The translations under genes were made by a program, and so were the position numbers. A stretch of 64,000 nt of DNA. It comes from Massospora cicadina. Taxonomy: Eukaryota; Entomophthoromycota; Entomophthoromycetes; Entomophthorales; Entomophthoraceae. This document shows positions 21,187 through 32,414 of the stretch, piece by piece (positions within the stretch are counted from its first letter, which is position 1; each line of letters opens with the position of its first letter). The notes under the pieces are model-generated. The model had not been told where the DNA came from, ran no database searches, and saw only the letters and a list, made by a program, of their open reading frames with translations. The DNA lies in NCBI GenBank assembly GCA_022478985.1, contig JAKSZP010008012.1:1-64000 (forward strand). Reading direction: 5' to 3'.

Positions 21187-22032
21187 TGTGGGAATTTATA
21201 TGGCCACATTATTCAGCTTGCAAATTATCTAAGCATCAATTAATTTAAGATTATTGTTTCATCTATTTAATTTAGCTTATTTATTAAACTTTGAGATGAT
21301 GATTGATTATTCTGTCTCATTGGCAATAATCACCAATTAAATGGTTAATCATAATTCTCATAGGATCGTATCCAATGATAATTATGGTTACAATTTTATC
21401 AGGAATTGTTGCCAACAATTTGGAGATGAGTAAATTGACTCAAAATGGGTAATTACTCATGGGAAATCGTCAGGTTTGGTAGCCAACATGTGGGCTGATA
21501 TGAATAGCAATTTAATAACGCTATTCCTTGTGAATATCAGCTGGAATATTTCCCAAGATTGAACCAATATCCCTTTTCTGTCAGCTAGGTGTGCTGAGAT
21601 CATTGTAGATATCCCTTTTTGACTAGGTGTGCTGAGAACCTTGTGGATATACCTTTTCTATTGGCTAGGCATGCTGAGAACCTCATGGTTACCATGAGTA
21701 CCCCATAACACATGTTCTTCATCATTTTACTCTATAAATATTCCCTCTATTTACTAATAAAAATACCTTAGTACTGTGAATACTTTATTGTTTTCAATTG
21801 TTAATTGTTTACTTCAGAGTGAAGTTGTAAAGAAGTCTTCCTGTCTAAGTGTCAATGCCAGAGTGAGGCCAAAGTCACTTCAAACCTTATATTGCCAGAG
21901 TAGGGCTGAAGCTACCCATTATCTGACTTGACTAGGCTAATTGTCTTCATACAATTAGCAAATTTATGATTTTTCCCAGAAGTCAGTAGTTAAGCAAACC
22001 TGTGCACCAGTAGAAACCCCACAGTTTTTACA
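21187..22032 (+). repeat. 5' LTR of element B
   Basis: 846 bp, TGTGGGAATTT...CAGTTTTTACA. Contains a TATAAATA box (~21733) followed by AATAAA (~21760), plausible promoter and poly(A) signals. It differs from the 3' LTR by many substitutions in the first ~480 bp but is identical over >200 bp around 21661-21886. It has one fewer GCCAGAGTGAG-type repeat unit. Confidence 0.9.
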
Positions 22033-22052
22033 TGTGGTGCTCACTATAGGGG
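22033..22052 (+). promoter_or_regulatory. tRNA primer-binding site of element B
   Basis: TGTGGTGCTCACTATAGGGG directly follows the LTR end. It would pair with a tRNA 3' end reading CCCCTATAGTGAGCACCA. Elements A and C share its GTGCTCACT core, so these three families use the same primer class. Confidence 0.65.
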
Positions 22053-22494
22053 CTGAGTCAAGTTTATAAGAACATAATAATGCCAAATTATTTAACTAAT
22101 ATGGAACATTGAAGAAATGAAGAAACAGAGTCATCAGCAGACCACTAGGAATTATCCAATTAGAGGCTGGAATGCTGGTGGATCCTCAATACATCTATCT
22201 ATCAACGATTGGAGTAAATGAGAATGCCATAACAATTTATGAACCACCTTCAGAGTGAATCTGATATAATATACTTAGCATCAGTGATATCCTAATATGA
22301 GAATTCCAAATTTTTCTGACAGATACATTAGACTGAAGCTGTGGATTATTTCACCTCACTATCAATCAGGAAGAGCGGAGATGACACTTCAAAAACTTCC
22401 TTAATATGAATACCTCATCATTAATAGGATATTTGCGGAGCGTTGTAATATTGGCAATTATAAAATCAAATATGTACAGCTGACTACCCAAAAC

Positions 22495-24260
22495 ATGAGA
22501 GCCATCCAAGTACAGCAGCAGGCAGTGATCGCTGAACTTGTTGAGTATACTCAAAATAACAGCGTACAACAGGCGCTGATGCAACAATTAGATGTCAGTT
22601 TTCAGCAGATTTGCACCAGTTTGGATTCCACATTACAGTGTGTCCACCAATCAAATACCCAAATCAAAAATCTGGTGGCCAAATTAAATACAAAACTTTG
22701 GGAATAGTTGAGGAGATCATCAACCAAATTGGGTTAAATTACTGATGGAAACATGGTGTGGATAAGCATTGCCAATTAGCTGAATCAAATATCGCTGATT
22801 TGATTCGAGCTCAGGAGGCAGTTGTGCCAATGGCTGCAGCCAACACTGAAACTCACACAGTCAGCTTGATTTAGTTAAAGAAAACAGGAAATTAAGAATA
22901 CCATTGATGATATGGAAAGAAAATTTGAATGACTCAACGAAGAAATGAGATCTAAAATCAATAAGCTTTGCACAGAAATAGAAATTGTCAACAAGGACGC
23001 TTTAGAATCAGCAACTCAATCTGAATTAGATTTGTTGAAACTCAAAGTAATTAAATTAAATGATGAAATGTCCAAGTATGAGTAAAGAGAACCAAGAATT
23101 GTATGAGCATATATTCCATATCCAAACCTGAGAGGGCAAGTTTCAGAAGGAAGTTGAAACTCTGAAAATGACTTTACAAGAAGAAATTGATAAGAATCAT
23201 CAACTTTGGAAAAACGATCATAAATGCCTGGCTTGGGAAGATAAAACCCTGAGACGATTGGATAACCTCAAAGACTCTAAGTATACTTGTTCACATGATG
23301 AGTACCATGAGGCGAATTTATTCAAGGAGGAATTGGCACCCATTGAAGCAGAGAGTATTGCCAACAGCACTGTTCAATCTGTTCATAAAATGCCCCCGAT
23401 CATTGTGGTACTTCCTGGAGTAACACCTGAAGCAACTCCAATGTCTGGTCAAATCCTGAATAGAAGTGCTGGTCCAATTATTGTTGAAGATTTCAAGAGT
23501 ACTCCAAAGTTGCCTGTTTTCCATTGAGATAATGCGCCTGCCTTCTTCCAGTTATTTGAAATGACGATGTACAGTTATAGTGACTGACAAAAAGTTGTCA
23601 CTATCATGAAATATTTTGATACTTTGTGCCAAAACCTAGTTTTGCCTTACCTTTGTGGGGAGAACTGGAGTTACAAGGAGGCGAAGGAGGCGATTCTGAC
23701 TAAATTTGGTATTCCAGATAAGATGGCAGCTCAGAAACAAGAATTCATGGGTATTCAATTTAAAAAGGATGAAACCATGTGTGCATCGCCAATCATTTCT
23801 ATGAGGAAGCTCAGATCCTCAATGGGGCCAATATGATGACCAATTTTGATGAAAGAATTGTGATGCAAAATGTGTTGTGCCCTCATCGAGAATTACACCA
23901 AAAGATGTTTTCCACTTTGACCAGTAAATACACCATTGCTCAAATGGTAGAACAACTAAGAGTTTTATCAGCAACGTTTGACACACCAAATCATACATAT
24001 AAGTCAAATAACTATTCAAACAATAAGGGATCAGGATGATTCCCTGACAAATCAAGAGATTTCAACAATCATGGGAATCAAGATAAACTGAATGAAGGAG
24101 CTAAACCATTCAAGCCTCATTTAACTTGAAATAAATGTGGACAGCCTGGGCACTTCACCAATAACTGTGGACAATGCAAACCAAAGGATCAGGTTAACTT
24201 AGTCCAGCATAATGATAAACAGGAAACTTCTGACAGGCAGGGAAAAGACCATGCAGTCTA
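22495..24260 (+). pseudogene. Element B gag
   Basis: Gln-rich and coiled-coil N-terminal part (22495-23160, e.g. QQQAVIAELVEYTQNNSVQQALMQ), charged linker to 23470, then a retrotransposon capsid-type domain 23500-24040: PKLPVFH, FFQLFEMTMYSY, NWSYKEAKEAILTKFGIPD, and a QNVLCPH...EQLRVL end. A zinc knuckle follows at 24123-24175 (KCGQPGHFTNNC) with its first cysteine changed to TGA. Several stops and frame changes. Gag would package the RNA in virus-like particles. Confidence 0.75.
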
Positions 24261-24579
24261 GATGCGGAATAGTCTAGAACTGCAGGTAACCAAGTTCCCT
24301 GGATAAATCAGATACTTTGGACAAGTTGGATTTATTTGCAGATGAGCCTGAGTTAGATCCCCTTCATCAGATTGTGTACCAAGATAAAACATAATAATAT
24401 GATTGAAATCAAAGGAGATTGCCCCTCTTATTGAATACCAAGTTAGATGGAGTTAATGTATTAATTCCAATTGGTACAATTTGAGAAACGTTTCCTGATA
24501 TATCAGCACAGTTAATTCATACCTTAGATTTGGCCAACGAATCTGCTATACATGCAGTAAACACTAGCTTATCTTATTT

Positions 24580-24943
24580 TTTTGAGTGCACATATACAGA
24601 TATTTTGGTGAACTGAATCCCCATCAGAGCAATAATTGACAGTGGAGTGCTGATTAATATAGTATCAACCAAATTAGTAAAGTAATTAAAGGTTAAACCA
24701 AATTTGGAGCATTGGAAGTAGTATGGGATGGCAGGCCCTGACCCTACAACTTCCTGTGGAGCCAATAGCGCTCTACCGCTACAGTTTGGATCCTTGGTTG
24801 TATCAGCACCAGCGATTGTTCTAGCCAACCAGAATTATGACATACTAATTGGCACTGACTTCATGTGGAAGTATGGGGTCAAATGTGACTTTGAGGAAGA
24901 CACTTTGACGATTATGGGGCAGACGTTGCCGCTGGTATATTAA
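24580..24943 (+). pseudogene. Element B protease
   Basis: Reads RAIIDSGVLINIVSTKLVK with an intact DSG active site at ~24638, then the 24728-24943 frame with IVLANQNYDILIGTDFMWKYG, the ILGTDF-type terminal motif. It follows the knuckle of gag and precedes RT by ~700 bp. Stops in between (TGA, TAA) separate it from pol. Confidence 0.75.
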
Positions 24944-25449
24944 CGCAAGGGGAAAGCACCCCTTATTAGATGAAACAATTTCATCAACTTAGTCTATAAG
25001 GATGGAATACTACCTATTAGTTACAAATTAGTTTGAAGAAAAGTCCAGAAATTGCCTAAATACGTAAACAAAAATTGTGGATTCCCAATCTGTTCTAAAG
25101 ACGATGTCATAATTCAGCTGGGAATGCAACAAATTGTGAAGACTGGACTGACCTTGGAGATCCCAAAGCAGTTATATTCAGAAATCGAAGCTCCTTAGCA
25201 ACAATCAAGGATTGAACCTTGGTTAGCCTCAGGAATTTTAATCCCTGGTCATGAGGAGATTCAGATCCTTTTAGCCAATCTGGGAAAATCTCCAATAAAG
25301 GTCAAATGACACCAGGTGGTTGCATTCGCCCAACTAAAACTGGTATCAGAGATTTGTTCCTTCCACAAATTTGGTAAAAAAGATGAATTGGGACTTCCAA
25401 AAGAAACTGACGGAAATATTCATATGCTAATCAAATGGGATTGATTAAC

Positions 25450-26200
25450 TGGATTAATGGAAGACCAGAAAAGATGAAGTTCTGGCCTTATTTGATAAAT
25501 ACCAAGTTATTTTCACACAAGATGTCCATGATCTTGTGTGTGCAAATGATGTTTTACACCGAGTCAATACTGGGGATGATGGGCCAATTTGATTGAGGCC
25601 TATTTGATGGTCTAGGGCAGCAGAGGCAGTTGTTGCCAAAGAAATTGAAAAACTCTTGGATCATGGAATTCTTGTACCATCGTCCAGCACATGGGTGAGT
25701 ACTATATTAATAGTTAAGAAGAAAGACGTTTTGAATTGAGTCATAATAGATTACTGATGGTTAAATAAAATCACAAAAAGGGACTTGTACCCCCTGCCTA
25801 GGATTGATGACATGCTGTATCAGTTAGGAGGAGCCAAGTTTTTCTCCGCCATGGACTTAACCTCTGGATATTGGCAGATAGATATGCCCCCAGAAGTCCA
25901 AGAGAAGTGTGCTATTATCACAGCACAGGGGTTGTATCAGCCAACGAGGATGCCTCAAGGCTTATGCAGCGCCCCCATGATATTTCAACGGGCTATGGTC
26001 ACAATTTTGTCAGATTTGAAGCTGTCCTGTGTCCTGGTCTATCTGGATGACATTAATGTATTCAGCTGAATGTTTACCAATCATCTACAACATCTTGAGG
26101 AGGTATTTAAGTAACTGGCCTCAGCAAATCTCAAAATCAATCCAAGAAAATGCAAATCTTTAAGGAGGAATTAGAATACTTAGGATTTGTAATTAACGCT
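25450..26200 (+). pseudogene. Element B reverse transcriptase
   Basis: Order of motifs: AVVAKEIEKLLDHGIL, KKD-LN-VIIDY-WLNKIT, YPLPRIDDMLYQLGGAKFFSAMDLTSGYWQI (first catalytic Asp), TRMPQGLCSAPMIFQRAM, and VLVYLDDINVFS with an intact YLDD at ~26040. The fold is kept, but TGA replaces arginine at 25590, 25605, 25737, 25755 and 26067. Without those it would look functional. Copies element RNA into DNA. Confidence 0.9.
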
Positions 26201-26880
26201 GAGGGACTTAAGCCCCAAGTCCAAAAGATAGAAGCAATTAATTGGATGCTAGTCCCCAAGAGCATGTGTGATACACAAGTTTTCCTTAGAATGGTTGGCT
26301 ACTATCGCTGATTCATTGAGAATTTCAAAAAAATAACTGGGCCGCTTTTTCACCTTTTGAAAGATCTGAAGAAGGATTTATCTGGAGTGATGAGGCTCAA
26401 CTTGCATTTGATGAATTAAGGAGATACTTGATGACAAGTCCGATTTTAAAAATACACAAATTTTGAGAAGACATTCATTATTCAATCAGATGCATCGCTG
26501 ATGACAATAGAAGCCGTCCTTAGCCAAGTGGATGATAAGGGGATGAACACCCTGTAGCATATGTCAGCTGAACACTGTCAAAAGCCAAGAGGAACTATAC
26601 AATTACAGAGTGAGAGTGTCTTGCAGATATCTATGCATGAAAGCAGTTTTGAGTCTATATCCATGGAATGCACTTCAAGGTAGTGACCAACCACGCCTCT
26701 CTCTGATGGCTTCATAACCTTAAAGAACCAGAAGGGAGATTGGCGTGGTGGGCTTTGAAGTTACAGGCCTACGACTTTGAGATAGAACATCAGGCGGGAG
26801 ATAAGAATCAGAACGTTGATGGTCTGTCTATGTTGCCAACTGTTCTTGCTGTGCAAGATTGTGATGATGACCTATTTGAG
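26200..26880 (+). pseudogene. Element B RNase H
   Basis: Connector VGYYR-FIENFKKITGPLFHLLK, then SDASLMTIEAVLSQ with the first Asp, VAYVS-TLSKA-RNYTITE-ECLADIYA, HGMHFKVVTNHASL-WLHNLKEPEGRLAWWALKLQ, and IEHQAGDKNQNVDGLS. TGA stands for the usual arginine at 26309, 26569, 26611, 26650 and 26704. A frameshift lies between 26311 and 26569. Confidence 0.88.
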
Positions 26881-26943
26881 TGAATAATCCATGGGGAATT
26901 TCAGGAAGAGCCAATCGAAATTGAAAAAGTATTAAAGAAGGCA

Positions 26944-28130
26944 ATGGAAAATACTGAACTCATTAATGGACAATTATTCAAAATAATGAATGAAAAGAGG
27001 CTTTTATTTCTGAAACCATCAGAACGCACTGAGAAAATTTGGGCTGCCCATAAGGTCAATGGACATGGTGGGTTAAAGAAGACGCTTGAACATCTCCTGC
27101 AATACTACTATTGGGAATCACTGAATTTTGATGTTACCAATTATATCACCTGTTGTGTGGAATGTCAGATCCATAAGCCCCATAAGTTTGTGACGAATTA
27201 CTGATTAGTGAAGCCAGGGTTTGCTTGGCACAAGGTTTCAATTGAGTTATGGGGCCACTAAGTGTGAGTACAGGTGGTGTACATACATAATAGTAGTGAT
27301 TGACCACCTTATGAGATGGGTCAAAACCTGAGCCTTGAGTCAAGAAGATGCCTTAAGTACTGCCAAGTTCATCATGGAGCAGGTGGTATACCGACATGGG
27401 TGTCCTCAAGTGTTGCTGAGTGACAATGGGACTAATTTTACCTCATTTGTAATTCCACACCTGAATGAACTAATGGGAATTAAGGGGGTGGTGTCTGCAC
27501 CCTATCAGCCTGAAACAAATGGAGTTGTGGAACGAGTCAATGGGACACTTGCCGCTATGCTAAGGAAGCTGATCTTGGGTAAAGAGTCATCTTGGGAATC
27601 TTATCTAAGTTTGGTAACTTTTGTGCATACTATCAGTTTCTATTTTGCAACAGGAAAACTGCCATTCAAATTATTGTATGGTCATAGAGCAGCATTGCTG
27701 TCAATTCTTTATTCAGCAGTGAAGCTGACTCTGGGGATGAGCACAGAAAATATCTATATTGACTTGTGAACATAATAGTGGATCTACAATCTCAAGCCTA
27801 TGATAAAATAATCAAGAGAAGGGTTCAGGGGGACCATCTAGTACTAAAAAAGAGAAGGGTTCAGACTAAAAAGCTGATGATAAGAGTTGATCCACTCGCA
27901 GGGAATTTACCATTGGAGATCAAGTAGCCTATTGCGATACCTATGGGTTTGATCACCAAAATAAGCTAGATGCATTATGGTTGGGACCATTTGAGGTTAT
28001 TTCAAAAATGGCGAACAATGCCTACACAATAAAGAAAATATCTGATGGTCACGCGATTAATAGAGTACACAGCAAATTTCTTAAAAAATGGTATTTAAAA
28101 AATTTTAAATTTAAAAATTTAAAAATAATG
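26944..28130 (+). pseudogene. Element B integrase
   Basis: 26944-27204 holds the HHCC zinc domain (AHKVNGHGGLKKTL, CCVECQIHK). 27335-27769 is an open 144-codon core: VYRHGCPQVLLSDNGTNFTSF, SAPYQPETNGVVERVNGTLAAML, with the DNG Asp and VERVN Glu present. The first catalytic Asp is within a broken stretch near 27300 (IVVIDHLMRWVK is readable). The C-terminal GPF module is at 27900-28110 (ALWLGPFEVISKMANNAYTIKK, then INRVHSKFLKKW). A 36 bp insertion at 27829 shifts the frame between core and tail. Confidence 0.88.
27815..27864 (+). repeat. 22-bp insertion with 14-bp target-site duplication
   Basis: AGAGAAGGGTTCAG at 27815-27828 and 27851-27864 flanks a 22 bp unit (27829-27850) with the same CCATCTAGTACTAAAAA end as the unit at 10556-10577; the two units match at 20 of 22 positions. 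It breaks the integrase frame. Confidence 0.8.
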
Positions 28131-28199
28131 AAAAAAATGGATAAGAAATAAAAAAAATAAAATAATAAAAAAAGGTATTTTAAATTATTTTTATTTAAG

Positions 28200-29344
28200 C
28201 CTCAGGTTGCAAATTGTGAGCTCCTCTTTGATGCCTCTGGGGGGAGGGAGGTTGAATGACTATGTTGTGGAAGAGATTGCTGAAGTAAATCTGAGATCAA
28301 ATACTTGTAAGAGATAGAGTAAGCTGAAACCAAGTTCTATTGAACTTGGGGAGGATTCTGAGAATATGCAACAATGGGAAGAGTAATGGGGACATCCAGT
28401 TCAGCAAGTTGGGAAACCCCAGATCAGGGAGGAAAACAGCAATGCAGGAATATGCAATCTGAAAACAAGTCCATGTAATTTCAATACGGCACAGGTTCTG
28501 AAAGCTGTGTCTGGAGTGCTTGATGACGGGTTTCATCAAGAACACTTGGCATATAAGAGAACAGCAAACAAGGGAAATGTGCAGGGGGCTGCTGAGCCAT
28601 ATCACTGATTATCACCATTATGGGAAGATATCGCCAGATAGTCTTAGTTGTGAATTAATCATGCAGGCAGCAAATAGCATTTTGAAGGCGGTGGCTGCGG
28701 GTCTCCTGGAACTGGAAGGGAAAGGAAAAGTGAAAATTTGGCAATGTGGGGAGTGATATAGCCCACATACATAGTACTTGCCCTGCAAATCTGAGTGCAA
28801 AGGAGGAAGAATTTCAATCAAGTAAACTATCAAGGTCATGAGGTGCAAAGGAGATATTAAGTGCCTCAGTCAATTTACCCAAAGTTCATGATATGGAAGT
28901 TCTGCATGCTAGTTGTTACCAATTGTCAATTTGGTAGACAAGGTAGTCAGTTTATAAGGTTTGGCCAATTCAGAAAAGTAACTCAGGTAGAAGATCTGAC
29001 TCAATCAGGAAAGATTGATCTAAGTCAGGAGTAATTGCCTTGTTATTCTTAAGGGCAATTACTGGATATAGCACAATGGAAGCTGAATCCAGTAGTGCCT
29101 CAAAATTGAGCCCAGCAACAAGAGAACGAGGGATGAAAGAATGAGATTTAAATGATGAAACCACCAACCCTGTCCCCTCTTTGGAAATTGGCACCATGGC
29201 GGGAAGAGCTGAAGAGGGGATTGCTGAATCAAGTTGACTTGGGGGGCTGGATCTAGATGGAATGGAAAGGATACCTTTTAAAGCAGTTTGTGACATCTCC
29301 CAAAAATGGGAGACATCCGCTTTGTTCAGACTAGATAAGTCCAT
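28200..29344 (-). pseudogene. Antisense ORF of element B (conserved with K, unknown function)
   Basis: Between integrase and the 3' LTR, on the strand opposite to gag-pol. 29344-28970 is open for 124 codons (NFEALLDSAS near residue 80, ending IESDLLPELLF). After a TGA the same protein continues through KLTIGNN-type text and an LPPLHSDLQGKYY region, and in a further frame FSYMPSVLDETRHQAL and FLHCCFPP-SGVSQLAE, ending at a TGA near 28200. Each block aligns with K (1014-1), frame by frame. Expected size is ~380 residues. No family recognised; an aspartic-protease-like site at LDSAS is only a guess. Elements G and H have only ~100 bp here, so this is an extra module. Confidence 0.65.
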
Positions 29345-29397
29345 TCATAGAAAGAATTAATTTTGATGAAGACATTTTTTAACTGATAATTTGGTCA

Positions 29398-29409
29398 AGT
29401 GGGGGGATG
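29398..29409 (+). promoter_or_regulatory. Polypurine tract of element B
   Basis: GTGGGGGGATG, within GGTCAAGTGGGGGG, directly before the 3' LTR start TGTGGAATT. The complement of the same AAGTGGG motif adjoins the LTRs of G and H. Confidence 0.7.
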
Positions 29410-30293
29410 TGTGGAATTCATATGACCACATTATCTAGCTTGCAAATTATCTAAGCTTCAATTAATTTAAAATAATTGGTTCATTTATTTAATTTAGCTT
29501 ATTGATTAAGCTTTGTGATGTTGATCAATTATTCCATCCCATCAGCAATAATCATCAATTAAATGGTTAATCATAATTCTCATAGGATCATATCCAATGA
29601 TAACTATGGCTACAATTTTGTTGGGGATTGTTGCTGACAATTGGAGATGAGTAAATTGACTCAAAATGGGAATTACTCATGGGAAATCGTCAGGTTTGGT
29701 ATCCAACATGTGGGCTGATATGAATAGCAATTTAATTATGCTATTCCTTGTGAATATTGGCTGGAATATTTCCCAAAATTGAACCAATATCACTTTTCTG
29801 TCAGATAGGTGTGCTGAGATCATTGTAGATATCCCTTTTTGGCTAGGTGTGCTGAGAACCTTGTGGATATCCCTTTTCTATTGGCTAGGCATGCTGAGAA
29901 CCTCATGGTTACCATGAGTACCCCATAACACATGTTCTTCATCATTTTACTCTATAAATATTCCCTCTATTTACTAATAAAAATACCTTAGTACTGTGAA
30001 TACTTTATTGTTTTCAATTGTTAATTGTTTACTTCAGAGTGAAGTTGTAAAGAAGTCTTCCTGTCTAAGTGTCAATGCCAGAGTGAGTCTTAAGTCACTT
30101 AAATCCTTAAATATTGCCAGAGTGAGGCCAAAGTCACTTCAAACCTTATATTGCCAGAGTAGGGCTAAAGCTACCCAATTATCTGAACTCAACTAGGCTA
30201 ATTGTCTTCATACAATTAGCAAATTCATGTTTATTCCCAGAAGTCAGTAGTTAAGTGAATCTGTGCACCAGTAGAAACCCCGCAGTTTTTACA
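29410..30293 (+). repeat. 3' LTR of element B
   Basis: 884 bp. Carries a TATAAATA box and AATAAA like the 5' LTR, and an extra ~38 bp GCCAGAGTGAG-type unit at about 30078-30118 that accounts for the length difference. Confidence 0.9.
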
Positions 30294-30534
30294 CCAACCA
30301 TCTCTGCAACTATACAGCTTGGACTGATTAACTCAATGTCAAATCAATCTGTCTATTCTATCAGAAGCTCAGGCTAAATACACTTGCACAGTTGGGCCAA
30401 TTATCGCTGCACCAAACTTTAGCAACTAGTCCTGACTAATTAAGACCAATATTAAGAAATCAGCATGAGAAATCGTTCAGTATTGTCCAAATATAACATC
30501 TACAAATCACATGATTGAAAAGATGAAAAGAACG

Positions 30535-31070
30535 GAATTTGCATGATAACACTTTCACATGGACCACCAAAAATGGGAGTACCTAGTGCTATCAAGAGGA
30601 ACAGCTGAGATCCTGGTTAAGGAGTCTTTTTTGTCAGCTGTATGACAAAAACATGATTGAGTTGGATCAATTTCTGCCTTAGGGCAAATTTTTGTATGTC
30701 AGTATGTGTATTTGGCACAATAAAACTTGCACATGGAATTCCTGAATGAGAGTACCTAGTGCTATTGAGAGGGCCAGTTGACATCCCAATTAGGGAGTCG
30801 TTTTCATCAGCTATATGACACACACATATTTTGAGCTGGTTCTAAAAATAATTTTTGTATGCCAATATGCATAACTGGCACAATAGCACTTGCATATGAA
30901 CTTCCCAAATGGGAGTACCTAGTGCTATTGAGAGAGGCCTGCTGACAGCCCAATTAAGGTTACTTCATTTTCTTTAATTGACCATGAAAGTTCCCAGAAT
31001 TTATATTTTGTCAGCAGTATGACAAAACTCATTTTGAGATGATTTTAGGACAATTTTTTATGCTCATTGT
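30535..31070 (+). repeat. Tandem ~165-bp units inside the A 5' LTR
   Basis: Three diverged copies, each with a CACTTGCA(C/T)ATGG start, GAGTACCTAGTGCTAT, AGTCGTTTTCATCAGCT and TTTTTGTATG blocks; a fourth partial copy follows. The CTAGTGCTAT block is complementary to the ATAGCAC at the head of each unit, giving a hairpin-forming pair ~40 bp apart. Confidence 0.7.
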
Positions 31071-31589
31071 TGCAATTTTCATCCCTGAAATCCTCCCAGA
31101 TATGAGTGTAATTTGCCACCAATAAAACTAGCAATAGGTCCCAGTCATATCAGTTCATGGGCTGAACTGAGATGGAAAATTAATCTGTGATATTGTGTGA
31201 TTGAATATGGCCAGGAGATTCCCTAGAGATAAAAATACTGGCTCCTGGATTAATAAATATTTATAAATAACCCAGTCTAAATAAAGGTCTATTTTATTCC
31301 ATCTTCGTTTGGCTTTTATCCTAAGTTGTTTTTGAGAGTGTTGCAAGCTGTATCCTCAAAATCCACAGCTTGTATCTTTGCCTATCTTGGGGAATTTTCT
31401 GAATATAAAGGGAGAATTGAGCTTGAAGTCGACCAAAAGATTCTAGGCAATATTAAATTTTCCAGTGAGTTTCCAAATGGTCAAAATACTTTAAGCCTCA
31501 GGAAAAATCAAGGATCTATTGGCTAAACTTTGTCTCAAATATATATGCATGATTTGATTTATCAAGTGAGCGATCCTTGGAATTTCACA

Positions 31590-32414
31590 ATTGGTGCTCA
31601 CTCAAAATTGGTGACACTATCTGTAAAAGATTCATTTAAACAATAACTGGCTGATTTGGCCATATAGATTATTACAATGAGATGGAAACTAGCTCTGATG
31701 CGGGTACCTCCTAATCCATGGATCTTATCACAGCGGGGGAGCTCATGTGGATACAAAAAGCCTGACTGACCTTACATCTGAAAGCAAAGAATGATTAATC
31801 ATACTTGCCACTTTGGGCCAAAGAAATTACCTGGACTCAAAATTAATATACAATGACCTTAGAATTTATGTTCAAACCAAGCTGGATACTGTGAACATAA
31901 ACATTGAAGACCTAATAAGTATTAACAATGTTGGTATAATGGCCAATTTGCAACCTTGACCAACATGGAGAAAACAACACATGTTAACAGAAAAATAAGC
32001 TAATTTTATATACAACCGTGTCCAAAAATTTAAAAAAAGTCCAAGAGCTTGAAAAAAAACATATAAAATATTAGCAGTGCAATACAAAATAAAAAATATA
32101 ATAAATAAAAGAAGAAAAAATAAAATAAAAAAGTATTTAAATAAAAATAACAAATATATATATCACACCTAATTACTACTTTAATTTGCACTTAAAAATG
32201 GGGAGAGGATCCCACTCTAGAATTGTCAGCAGTTCAGGTCAAATATAACAATAGGATTCAACTTCAGATTCATCAGCTGTTTGGGCTGAAATTAACAATA
32301 AGTGGATTTAACTCCAGATTCATTGGCTGTTCAGGCCAAAATTAACAAATGACGATTATCAATGAAGGCTAACTGGGAAAAATAGGGCTTATGTTTGAGT
32401 CAAATGGGGGAATA
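31590..32414 (+). other. Internal region of element A
   Basis: Primer-binding site, then a short frame resembling a gag start (METSSDAGTS then MDLITAGELMWIQKA) at 31680-31800, then an A-rich stretch (32000-32160) and two direct ~60 bp repeats (32225-32345; CAGATTCATCAGCTGTTTGG / CAGATTCATTGGCTGTTCAG). Ends at the AAATGGGGGAATA tract. No pol. Confidence 0.6.

Larger units (their letters stand above)
21187..30293 (+). mobile_element. Ty3/gypsy retrotransposon B with antisense ORF
   Basis: 9107 bp, bounded by LTRs (21187-22032, 29410-30293) and by the target duplication CCAAC (21182-21186, 30294-30298). The uninterrupted target AGGCCAACCATCTCTGCAAC is seen in the other A LTR near 32601. Order: primer-binding site GTGGTGCTCACTATAGGGG, gag, protease, RT, RNase H, integrase, then an antisense frame of ~1.15 kb, polypurine tract, LTR. 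Youngest element of the nest and the best preserved, though pol carries about ten TGA codons at arginine positions. Confidence 0.92.
20993..31589 (+). repeat. 5' LTR of element A, interrupted by B (21187-30293)
   Basis: Pieces 20993-21186 and 30299-31589 together make ~1485 bp, matching 32415-33893. Starts TGTTAGATTCTGT, ends GGAATTTCACA. It includes three to four tandem ~165 bp units at about 30535-31070. Confidence 0.85.

Noticed and set aside
25450..26880. TGA read as arginine (altered genetic code)
   Set aside because: The intact receptor gene has no internal TGA, and other stops and frameshifts also break the TE genes; mutation explains it more simply.
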